Positions 51,620 to 63,367 of a stretch of 64,000 nucleotides of DNA are shown here, piece by piece. The DNA lies in contig OZ024861.1 of assembly GCA_964017155.1 (NCBI GenBank), positions 14,909,389 to 14,973,388 on the forward strand, written 5' to 3'. A program made the position numbers and the translations under genes. Each line of letters starts with the position of its first letter. The first letter of the stretch is position 1. This DNA comes from Oasisia sp. SBJ-2009. Lineage: Eukaryota > Annelida > Polychaeta > Sabellida > Siboglinidae. The notes beneath the pieces were generated by a model that was not told where the DNA came from, did no database searches, and saw only the letters and a program-made list of their open reading frames with translations.

Positions 51620-53860
51620 GTGAGCGACACAGACCGTCTGAGAATGAGACGCGCGAGTAGTGATGAACCCCACGCATGTCTAGTATATCACTTCGTAGTT
51701 GTCTGGGTAGTTTGGAACAACCCTTGGTTTCTCGTATGGCTCTTCGCCATCGCTGTTATGTCTAGCCGTTGGCGTTACCTGTTTGTCGGCACAGCGCTCA
51801 TGACACGGCCAAAGAGCTGGCCTGTTGGCACTGATCACTGTAGCATATGCTATTGTTTCCAAGGCAATGTAACAACATATGCATTCGAACTCCGTCACTA
51901 CCTAGATACAAATCTGCGTGCCGAGATATGTGTGACTGCAATAAATATGGGTCTCAAAACATCGAATGATCTCTACACTTGTCTTTGAAGGAAGACATGT
52001 CAAATGCGTACCCTTGAGTTACACTATTGCAAAGAAAGAGGCACTTGTGTAGGTTGCCTTGGCATGCTGATTCCTAAGTATGCTGTTTCCAGTCGAGATG
52101 AAAGCGTTGTGCTTGGTGTCATGACGGTCAAAGAATCATCTACTCACCTGTATTGAGTGGGTGTATGTGTACAAGCGATAATGTGTGTGGCTTTCGCCGC
52201 GCGAATGGTGCTTATGCATATCAGTTTTAATATACTTTCCGCGGTGCGATCCCGGCCTCTTACACAAGTTTCGTTTTATGTGCATTATTTTGCATCATAT
52301 TTTGACATTGCGTATCTTGAAATACATCATATAGCGTGAACAATAGCTCGATCAATCGTCTGAGTAAGACGTTTCGATTGTGAGAACTGCAACATCAAAA
52401 CTAATGTCCACTCGCACTAGCTGTGATATATGTATCGATGTCATGCTATCGTTGATTTGATTCTCCCAGTGATCGGCCTACATTATCATCTACCTCAACA
52501 TGTTATATAAAAAAAATAACTTGATAAAAACAACGCTTCACCCACTGTCGAATGACTGTTCCGCGTCGCCAATCTTCACATCATCGGGCCTGGTCGGTCA
52601 GTAATGCTGCCAGAAGTATTCGGCCACGTGTCACTGTATCTTCACCGGGCGCAGACACCTGAGAAAAAACAATAAAACAGCGTTACAATGTGCACGGTGT
52701 CTAACAAAATTGAAAACAGCAGGCTCAATGCTTATATATGTCCACATTCCTTCACCCCACTGGCGTCAAAGACGCAAATCCCACCGCGATGCGGTCGAGA
52801 TTACACTAAAGAAACTGGCATCTGTCGCCAGCATTCGGCTGCGCGGCAAAGTAATGGCGGCAAACCGGAAGGCGCGCCACAACAATACCGTGACGTCACG
52901 ACATTACGGCAGACGTGCCATTTTCGTTCCCGGCGACGTCAAATTTCAAGATGGCGACGCCTTTGATCTAAGCAAACTGGGGGGGAGGCGCTTTCTTCCA
53001 CGTTTACTTCGTTCTTTCAATGTTTTACTTGCGCTAGCTTATTTCGCAATAAGGTACACACATAGGACTACAGTTGTATTATGGTACGACGGCCTATGCG
53101 ACATTCGGGTACTTTTTATGCACGATGCAAGTCAATGTGCGTGGCGTATAACACCGATAAGATTCAACAATGCCAGACTCTCTCCATTGATTTTTAGACC
53201 AAATATATCAGGCCTGCTGCGTCCGCGCGTATTAAAACCACTGCACTACCCTACCCGCGCCTCTTGTAATGAAGTTTCAAACCTAGGAGCAATTGAGGTT
53301 GGCTTGCATTCTGCGCAAGTGCCTAATTTTTGTCGGAAATGGAACAGAATATTCATAGTCGTGTTCTCATTCACAGTACACTGTATATGGTGCATACCAC
53401 TCTTCGATGAGTTGTCTCAAAGTCTCAAGCAGCTTTCCACCTATGCCTAGACAAATAGACGTTTGGACAGTATCTAATTTCACATTCGTACTGCTGAGCT
53501 TCAAACTACTACACTCAACGACAGAAGTTCCCTTCACTGTGTTTGCAATCTACTCTCTGCGATCTGGAACTCTAAAACGTCTTAACGGCGACGGCACGAG
53601 GGCTGTATGCAGGCTGCGCATAAATGTATCTGAAGCATTATATGCCATTCCATGCGATAAAAGACGTTCGTTCGCATACAGTCTAGATTTACTATGTAGT
53701 GTAATACGCTTTGTAGGCCGTACAATGTGTGTAGCTAGCTCAACATCAATGATTATATGATGCGACCATTGCCTGTTAGTTGCTTTGTGGTTTCGTTTTC
53801 ATATTGAACTGGCGACATGTCTGCTCTTTGGTTTCAGGTCTTCCTATTTGAGACCGACGT
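51620..53860 (+). repeat. U24, family B unit, 2,241 bp
   Basis: Shares GGCCTATGCG (about 53091), CCGATAAG (about 53154) and CATAGTCG (about 53355) with U26 and U28. G7 tract; CRE core at 52891. Private changes include AAGGCGCGC near 52869 and TGTTTGCAATC near 53540. Confidence 0.96.
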
Positions 53861-56105
53861 GTGAGCGACACAGACCGTCTGAGAATGAGACGCGCGAGTA
53901 GTGATGAACCCCACGCATGTCTAGTATATCACTTCGTAGTTGTCTGGGTAGTTTGGAACAACCCTTGGTTTCTCGTATGGCTCTTCGCCATCGCTGTTAT
54001 GTCTAGCCGTTGGCGTTACCTGTTTGTCGGCACAGCGGTCATGACACGGCCAAAGAGCTGGCCTGTTGGCACTGATCACTGTAGCATATGCTATTGTTTC
54101 CAAGGCAATGTAACAACATATGCATTCGAACTCCGTCACTACCTAGATACAAATCTGCGTGCCGAGATATGTGTGACTGCAATAAATATGGGTCTCAAAA
54201 CATTGAATGATCTCTACACTTGTCTTTCAAGGAAGACATGTCAAATGCGTACCCTTGAGTTACACTATTGCAAAGAAAGAGGCACTTGTGTAGGTTGCCT
54301 TGGCATGCTGATTCCTAAGTATGCTGTTTCCAGTCGAGATGAATGCGTTGTGCTTGGTGTTATGACGGTCAAAGAATCATCTACTCACCTGTATTGAGTG
54401 GGTGTATGTGTACAAGCGATAATGTGTGTGGCATTCGCCGCGCGAATGGTGCTTATGCATATCAGTTTTAATATACTTTCCGCGGTGCGATCCCGGCCTC
54501 TTACACAAGTTTCGTTTCATGTGCATTATTTTGCATCATATTTTGACATTGCGTATCTTGAAATACATCATATAGCGTGAACAATAGCTCGATCAATCGT
54601 CTGAGTAAAACGTTTCGATTGTGAGAACTGCAACATCAAAACAAATGTCCACTCGCACTAGCTGTGATATATGTATCGATGTCATGCTATCGTTGATTTG
54701 ATTCTCCCAGTGATCGGCCTACATTATCATCTACCTCAACATGTTATATAAAAAAAATTACTTGATAAAAACAACGCTTCACCCACTGTCGAATGACTGT
54801 TCCGCGTCGCCAATCTTCACATCATCGGGCCTGGTCGGTCAGTAATGCTGCCAGAAGTATTCGGCCACGTGTCGCTGTATCTTCACCGGGCGCAGACACC
54901 TGAGAAAAAACAATAAAACAGCGTTACAATGTGCACGGTGTCTAACAAAATTGAAAACAGCAGGCTCAATGCTTACATATGTCCACATTCCTTCACCCCA
55001 CTGGCGTCAAAGACGCAAATCCCACCGCGATGCGGTCGAGATTACACTAAAGAAACTGGCATCTGTCGCCAGCATTCGGCTGCGCGGCAAAGTAATGGCG
55101 GCAAACCGGAAGACGCGCCGCAACAATACCGTGACGTCACGACATTACGGCAGACGTGCCATTTTCGTTCCCGGAGACGTCAAATTTCAAGATGGCGACG
55201 CCTTTGATCTAAGCAAACTGGGGGGGGGGGAGGCGCTTTCTTCCACGTTTACTTCGTTCTTTCAATGTTTTACTTGCGCTAGCTTATTTCGCAATAAGGT
55301 ACACACATAGGACTACAGTTGTATTATGGTACGACGGCCTGTGCGACATTCGGGTACTTTTTATGCACGATGCAAATCAATGTGCGTGGCGTATAACACC
55401 GATTAGATTCAACAATGCCAGACTCTCTCCATTGATTTTTAGACCAAATATATCAGGCCTGCTGCGTCCGCGCGTATTAAAACCACTGCACTACCCTACC
55501 CGCGCCTCTTGTAATGAAGTTTCAAACCTAGGAGCAATTGAGGTTGGCTTGCATTCTGCGCAAGTGCCTAGTTCTTGTCGGAAATGGAACAGAATATTCA
55601 TATTCGTGTTCTCATTCACAGTACACTGTATATGGTGCATACCACTCTTCGATGAGTTGTCTCAAAGTCTCAAGCAGCTTTCCACCTATGCCTAGGCAAA
55701 TAGACGTTTGGACAGTATCTAATTTCACATTCGTACTGCTGAGCTTCAAACTACTACACTCAACGACAGAAGTTCCCTTCACTGTGTTGGCAATCTACTC
55801 TCTGCGATCTGGAACTATAAAACGTCTTAACGGCGATGCCACGAGGGCTGTATGCAGGCTGCGCATAGATGTATCTGAAGCATTATATGCCATTCCATGC
55901 GATAAAAGACGTTCGTTCGCATACAGTCTAGATTTACTCTGTAGTGTAATACGCTTTGTAGGACGTACAATGTGTGTAGCTAGCTCAACATCAATGATTA
56001 TATGATGCGACCATTGCCTGTTAGTTGCTTTGTGGTTTCGTTTTCATATTGAACTGGCGACATGTCTGCTCTTTGGTTTCAGGTCTTCCTATTTGAGACC
56101 GACGT
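53861..56105 (+). repeat. U25, family B unit, right-hand dimer
   Basis: TCA replaces TGA near 54227, extending the upstream frame to 178 codons. Shares CCTAGTTCT (about 55567) and CCGGAGACG (about 55171) with U27. G11; CRE core at 55132. Confidence 0.96.
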
Positions 56106-58347
56106 GTGAGCGACACAGACCGTCTGAGAATGAGACGCGCGAGTAGTGATGAACCCCACGCATGTCTAGTATATCACTTCGTAGTTGTCTGGGTAGTTTG
56201 GAACAACCCTTGGTTTATCGTATGGCTCTTCGCCATCGCTGTTATGTCTAGCCGTTGGCGTTACCTGTTTGTCGGCACAGCGCTCATGACACGGCCAAAG
56301 AGCTGGCCTGTTGGCACTGATCACTGTAGCATATGCTATTGTTTCCAAGGCAATGTAACAACATATGCATTCGAACTCCGTCACTACCTAGATACAAATC
56401 TGCGTGCCGAGATATGTGTGACTGCAATAAATATGGGTCTCAAAACATAGAATGATCTCTACACTTGTCTTTGAAGGAAGACATGTCAAATGCGTACCCT
56501 TGAGTTACACTATTGCAAAGAAAGAGGCACTTGTGTAGGTTGCCTTGGCATGCTGATTCCTAAGTATGCTGTTTCCAGTCGAGATGAATGCGTTGTGCTT
56601 GGTGTCATGACGGTCAAAGAATCATCTACTCACCTGTATTGAGTGGGTGTATGTGTACAAGCGATAATGTGTGTGGCTTTCGCCGCGCGAATGGTGCTTA
56701 TGCATATCAGTTTTAATATACTTTCCGCGGTGCGATCCCGGCCTCTTACACAAGTTTCGTTTCATGTGCATTATTTTGCAACATATTTTGACATTGCGTA
56801 TCTTGAAATACATCATATAGCGTGAACAATAGCTCGATCAATCGTCTGAGTAAGACGTTTCGATTGTGAGAACTGCAACATCAAAACTAATGTCCACTCG
56901 CACTAGCTGTGATATATGTATCGATGTCATGCTATCGTTGATTTGATTCTCCCAGTGATCGGCCTACATTATCATCTACCTCAACATGTTATATACAAAA
57001 ATAACTTGATAAAAACAACGCTTCACCCACTGTCGAATGACTGTTCCGCGTCGCCAATCTTCACATCATCGGGCCTGGTCGGTCAGTAATGCTGCCAGAA
57101 GTATTCGGCCACGTGTCGCTGTATCTTCACCGGGCGCAGACACCTGAGAAAAAACACTAAAACAGCGTTACAATGAGCACGGTGTCTAACAAAATTGAAA
57201 ACAGCAGGCTCAATGCTTACATATGTCCACATTCCTTCACCCCACTGGCGTCAAAGAAGCAAATCCCACCGCCATGCGGTCGAGATTACACTAAAGAAAC
57301 TGGCATCTGTCGCCAGCATTCGGCTGCGCGGCAAAGTAATGGCGGCAAACCGGAAGACGCGCCACAACAATACCGTGACGTCACGACATTACGGCAGACG
57401 TGCCATTTTCGTTCCCGGCGACGTCAAATTTCAAGATGGCGACGCCTTTGATATAAGCAAACTGGGGGGGGGGGGCGCTTTCTTCCACGTTTACTTCGTT
57501 CTTTCAATGTTTTACTTGCGCTAGCTTATTTCGCAATAAGGTACACACATAGGACTACAGTTGTATTATGGTACGACGGCCTATGCGACATTCGGGTACT
57601 TTTTATGCACGATGCAAGTCAATGTGCGTGGCGTATAACACCGATAAGATTCAACAATGCCAGACTCTCTCCATTGATTTTTAGACCAAATATATCAGGC
57701 CTGCTGCGTCCGCGCGTATTAAAACCACTGCACTACCCTACCCGCGCCTCTTGTAATGAAGTTTCAAACCTAGGAGCAATTGAGGTTGGCTTGCATTCTG
57801 CGCAAGTGCCTAATTCTTGTCGGAAATGGAACAGAATATTCATAGTCGTGTTCTCATTCACAGTACACTGTATATGGTGCATACCACTCTTCGATGAGTT
57901 GTCTCAAAGTCTCAAGCAGCTTTCCACCTATGCCTAGGCAAATAGACGTTTGGACAGTATCTAATTTCACATTCGTACTGCTGAGCTTCAAACTAATACA
58001 CTCAACGACAGAAGTTCCCTTCACTGTGTTGGCAATCTACTCTCTGCGATCTGGAACTCTAAAACGTCTTAACGGCGACGCCACGAGGGCTGTATGCAGG
58101 CTGCGCATAGATGTATCTGAAGCATTATATGCCATTCCATGCGATAAAAGACGTTCGTTCGCATACAGTCTAGATTTACTCTGTAGTGTAATACGCTTTG
58201 TAGGACGTACAATGTGTGTAGCTAGCTCAACATCAATGATTATATGATGCGACCATTGCCTGTTAGTTGCTTTGTGGTTTCGTTTTCATATTGAACTGGC
58301 GACATGTCTGCTCTTTGGTTTCAGGTCTTCCTATTTGAGACCGACGT
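56106..58347 (+). repeat. U26, family B unit, right-hand dimer
   Basis: Shares GGTTTATCG (about 56212), ATGAGCACGG (about 57173), AAGAAGC and CCGCCATGCGG (about 57270) with U28. In-frame TAG near 56448. The TATATAAA motif has become TATATACA. G12 without the interrupting A; CRE core at 57376. Confidence 0.96.
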
Positions 58348-60590
58348 GTGAGCGACACAGACCGTCTGAGAATGAGACGCGCGAGTAGTGATGAACCCCA
58401 CGCATGTCTAGTATATCACTTCGTAGTTGTCTGGGTAGTTTGGAACAACCCTTGGTTTCTCGTATGGCTCTTCGCCATCGCTGTTATGTCTAGCCGTTGG
58501 CGTTACCTGTTTGTCGGCACAGCGCTCATGACACGGCCAAAGAGCTGGCCTGTTGGCACTGATCACTGTAGCATATGCTATTGTTTCCAAGGCAATGTAA
58601 CAACATATGCATTCGAACTCCGTCACTACCTAGATACAAATCTGCGTGCCGAGATATGTGTGACTGCAATAAATATGGGTCTCAAAACATTGAATGATCT
58701 CTACACTTGTCTTTCAAGGAAGACATGTCAAATGCGTACCCTTGAGTTACACTATTGCAAAGAAAGAGGCACTTGTGTAGGTTGCCTTGGCATGCTGATT
58801 CCTAAGTATGCTGTTTCCAGTCGAGATGAATGCGTTGTGCTTGGTGTTATGACGGTCAAAGAATCATCTACTCACCTGTATTGAGTGGGTGTATGTGTAC
58901 AAGCGATAATGTGTGTGGCATTCGCCGCGCGAATGGTGCTTATGCATATCAGTTTTAATATACTTTCCGCGGTGCGATCCCGGCCTCTTACACAAGTTTC
59001 GTTTCATGTGCATTATTTTGCATCATATTTTGACATTGCGTATCTTGAAATACATCATATAGCGTGAACAATAGCTCGATCAATCGTCTGAGTAAGACGT
59101 TTCGATTGTGAGAACTGCAACATCAAAACTAATGTCCACTCGCACTAGCTGTGATATATGTATCGATGTCATGCTATCGTTGATTTGATTCTCCCAGTGA
59201 TCGGCCTACATTATCATCTACCTCAACATGTTATATACAAAAATAACTTGATAAAAACAACGCTTCACCCACTGTCGAATGACTGTTCCGCGTTGCCAAT
59301 CTTCACATCATCGGGCCTGGTCGGTCAGTAATGCTGCCAGAAGTATTCGGCCACGTGTCGCTGTATCTTCACCGGGCGCAGACACCTGAGAAAAAACAAT
59401 AAAACAGCGTTACAATGTGCACGGTGTCTAACAAAATTGAAAACAGCAGGCTCAATGCTTACATATGTCCACATTCCTTCACCCCACTGGCGTCAAAGAC
59501 GCAAATCCCACCGCGATGCGGTCGAGATTACACTAAAGAAACTGGCATCTGTCGCCAGCATTCGGCTGCGCGGCAAAGTAATGGCGGCAAACCGGAAGAC
59601 GCGCCACAACAATACCGTGACGTCACGACATTACGGCAGACGTGCCATTTTCGTTCCCGGAGACGTCAAATTTCAAGATGGCGACGCCTTTGATCTAAGC
59701 AAACTGGGGGGGGGGGGGCGCTTTCTTCCACGTTTACTTCGTTCTTTCAATGTTTTACTTGAGCTAGCTTATTTCGCAATAAGGTACACACATAGGACTA
59801 CAGTTGTATTATGGTACGACGGCCTGTGCGACATTCGGGTACTTTTTATGCACGATGCAAATCAATGTGCGTGGCGTATAACACCGATTAGATTCAACAA
59901 TGCCAGACTCTCTCCATTGATTTTTAGACCAAATATATCAGGCCTGCTGCGTCCGCGCGTATTAAAACCACTGCACTACCCTACCCGCGCCTCTTGTAAT
60001 GAAGTTTCAAACCTAGGAGCAATTGAGGTTGGCTTGCATTCTGCGCAAGTGCCTAGTTCTTGTCGGAAATGGAACAGAATATTCATATTCGTGTTCTCAT
60101 TCACAGTACACTGTATATGGTGCATACCACTCTTCGATGAGTTGTCTCAAAGTCTCAAGCAGCTTTCCACCTATGCCTAGGCAAATAGACGTTTGGACAG
60201 TATCTAATTTCACATTCGTACTGCTGAGCTTCAAACTACTACACTCAACGACAGAAGTTCCCTTCACTGTGTTGGCAATCTACTCTCTGCGATCTGGAAC
60301 TCTAAAACGTCTTAACGGCGACGCCACGAGGGCTGTATGCAGGCTGCGCATAGATGTATCTGAAGCATTATATGCCATTCCATGCGATAAAAGACGTTCG
60401 TTCGCATACAGTCTAGATTTACTCTGTAGTGTAATACGCTTTGTAGGACGTACAATGTGTGTAGCTAGCTCAACATCAATGATTATATGATGCGACCATT
60501 GCCTGTTAGTTGCTTTGTGGTTTCGTTTTCATATTGAACTGGCGACATGTCTGCTCTTTGGTTTCAGGTCTTCCTATTTGAGACCGACGT
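58348..60590 (+). repeat. U27, family B unit, right-hand dimer
   Basis: Matches U25 in its middle and right parts (CCTAGTTCT near 60054, CCGGAGACG near 59658). Longest G tract in the window, G13 at 59706-59718. CRE core at 59618. Confidence 0.96.
59706..59718 (+). repeat. Hypervariable poly-G tract (longest copy, G13, U27)
   Basis: A G run follows AAGCAAACT in each unit. Family A always reads GGGAGGGGAGG (seven copies, invariant). In family B the run is uninterrupted: G6 (U6, U9, U12), G7 (U24), G10 (U10, U18, U19, U23, U28), G11 (U7, U13, U14, U17, U21, U22, U25), G12 (U15, U20, U26), GAG12 (U16) and G13 (U27). The following A (GAGGCG) is lost in U20, U22, U26, U27 and U28. Long-read homopolymer error could account for one-base differences but not for G6 against G13. 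Confidence 0.85.
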
Positions 60591-62830
60591 GTGAGCGACA
60601 CAGACCGTCTGAGAATGAGACGCGCGAGTAGTGATGAACCCCACGCATGTCTAGTATATCACTTCGTAGTTGTCTGGGTAGTTTGGAACAACCCTTGGTT
60701 TATCGTATGGCTCTTCGCCATCGCTGTTATGTCTAGCCGTTGGCGTTACCTGTTTGTCGGCACAGCGCTCATGACACGGCCAAAGAGCTGGCCTGTTGGC
60801 ACTGATCACTGTAGCATATGCTATTGTTTCCAAGGCAATGTAACAACATATGCATTCGAACTCCGTCACTACCTAGATACAAATCTGCGTGCCGAGATAT
60901 GTGTGACTGCAATAAATATGGGTCTCAAAACATCGAATGATCTCTACACTTGTCTTTCAAGGAAGACATGTCAAATGCGTACCCTTGAGTTACACTATTG
61001 CAAAGAAAGAGGCACTTGTGTAGGTTGCCTTGGCATGCTGATTCCTAAGTATGCTGTTTCCAGTCGAGATGAATGCGTTGTGCTTGGTGTCATGACGGTC
61101 AAAGAATCATCTACTCACCTGTATTGAGTGGGTGTATGTGTACAAGCGATAATGTGTGTGGCTTTCGCCGCGCGAATGGTGCTTATGCATATCAGTTTTA
61201 ATATACTTTCCGCGGTGCGATCCCGGCCTCTTACACAAGTTTCGTTTCATGTGCATTATTTTGCAACATATTTTGACATTGCGTATCTTGAAATACATCA
61301 TATAGCGTGAACAATAGCTCGATCAATCGTCTGAGTAAGACGTTTCGATTGTGAGAACTGCAACATCAAAACTAATGTCCACTCGCACTAGCTGTGATAT
61401 ATGTATCGATGTCATGCTATCGTTGATTTGATTCTCCCAGTGATCGGCCTACATTATCATCTACCTCAACATGTTATATACAAAAATAACTTGATAAAAA
61501 CAACGCTTCACCCACTGTCGAATGACTGTTCCGCGTCGCCAATCTTCACATCATCGGGCCTGGTCGGTCAGTAATGCTGCCAGAAGTATTCGGCCACGTG
61601 TCGCTGTATCTTCACAGGGCGCAGACACCTGAGAAAAAACACTAAAACAGCGTTACAATGAGCACGGTGTCTAACAAAATTGAAAACAGCAGGCTCAATG
61701 CTTACATATGTCCACATTCCTTCACCCCACTGGCGTCAAAGAAGCAAATCCCACCGCCATGCGGTCGAGATTACACTAAAGAAACTGGCATCTGTCGCCA
61801 GCATTCGGCTGCGCGGCAAAGTAATGGCGGCAAACCGGAAGACGCGCCACAACAATACCGTGACGTCACGACATTACGGCAGACGTGCCATTTTCGTTCC
61901 CGGCGACGTCAAATTTCAAGATGGCGACGCCTTTGATATAAGCAAACTGGGGGGGGGGCGCTTTCTTCCACGTTTACTTCGTTCTTTCAATGTTTTACTT
62001 GCGCTAGCTTATTTCGCAATAAGGTACACACATAGGACTACAGTTGTATTATGGTACGACGGCCTATGCGACATTCGGGTACTTTTTATGCACGATGCAA
62101 GTCAATGTGCGTGGCGTATAACACCGATAAGATTCAACAATGCCAGACTCTCTCCATTGATTTTTAGACCAAATATATCAGGCCTGCTGCGTCCGCGCGT
62201 ATTAAAACCACTGCACTACCCTACCCGCGCCTCTTGTAATGAAGTTTCAAACCTAGGAGCAATTGAGGTTGGCTTGCATTCTGCGCAAGTGCCTAATTCT
62301 TGTCGGAAATGGAACAGAATATTCATAGTCGTGTTCTCATTCACAGTACACTGTATATGGTGCATACCACTCTTCGATGAGTTGTCTCAAAGTCTCAAGC
62401 AGCTTTCCACCTATGCCTAGGCAAATAGACGTTTGGACAGTATCTAATTTCACATTCGTACTGCTGAGCTTCAAACTAATACACTCAACGACAGAAGTTC
62501 CCTTCACTGTGTTGGCAATCTACTCTCTGCGATCTGGAACTCTAAAACGTCTTAACGGCGACGCCACGAGGGCTGTATGCAGGCTGCGCATAGATGTATC
62601 TGAAGCATTATATGCCATTCCATGCGATAAAAGACGTTCGTTCGCATACAGTCTAGATTTACTCTGTAGTGTAATACGCTTTGTAGGACGTACAATGTGT
62701 GTAGCTAGCTCAACATCAATGATTATATGATGCGACCATTGCCTGTTAGTTGCTTTGTGGTTTCGTTTTCATATTGAACTGGCGACATGTCTGCTCTTTG
62801 GTTTCAGGTCTTCCTATTTGAGACCGACGT
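60591..62830 (+). repeat. U28, family B unit, right-hand dimer
   Basis: Matches U26 at about 4,485 bp offset, but has TCG and TCA where U26 has TAG and TGA in the 122/178-codon frame. G10 without the interrupting A; CRE core at 61861. Private TCACAGGGC near 61614. Confidence 0.96.
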
Positions 62831-63367
62831 GTGAGCGACACAGACCGTCTGAGAATGAGACGCGCGAGTAGTGATGAACCCCACGCATGTCTAGTATATC
62901 ACTTCGTAGTTGTCTGGGTAGTTTGGAACAACCCTTGGTTTCTCGTATGGCTCTTCGCCATCGCTGTTATGTCTAGCCGTTGGCGTTACCTGTTTGTCGG
63001 CACAGCGCTCATGACACGGCCAAAGAGCTGGCCTGTTGGCACTGATCACTGTAGCATATGCTATTGTTTCCAAGGCAATGTAACAACATATGCATTCGAA
63101 CTCCGTCACTACCTAGATACAAATCTGCGTGCCGAGATATGTGTGACTGCAATAAATATGGGTCTCAAAACATTGAATGATCTCTACACTTGTCTTTCAA
63201 GGAAGACATGTCAAATGCGTACCCTTGAGTTACACTATTGCAAAGAAAGAGGCACTTGTGTAGGTTGCCTTGGCATGCTGATTCCTAAGTATGCTGTTTC
63301 CAGTCGAGATGAATGCGTTGTGCTTGGTGTTATGACGGTCAAAGAATCATCTACTCACCTGTATTGA
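62831..63367 (+). other. 178-codon open frame with hydrophobic segments (U29), possibly decayed
   Basis: It starts at GTG only. Residues about 24-48 are rich in Val, Trp, Phe and Leu and could span a membrane, and the second half is Cys-rich. In most units a TGA after codon 122 closes the frame; U25, U27, U28 and U29 have TCA there. The final TGA before the 60-codon frame is TGG in U3-U6, U9 and U12. No unit has both stops open. This could be a relic of a longer frame, but the substitution pattern looks neutral and there is no ATG at the start. Confidence 0.15.

Noticed and set aside
56622..56816. 64-codon minus-strand frame in U26 (also in U28)
   Set aside because: It appears only where a single base change removes a stop, and is absent from other units. 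There is no family resemblance.
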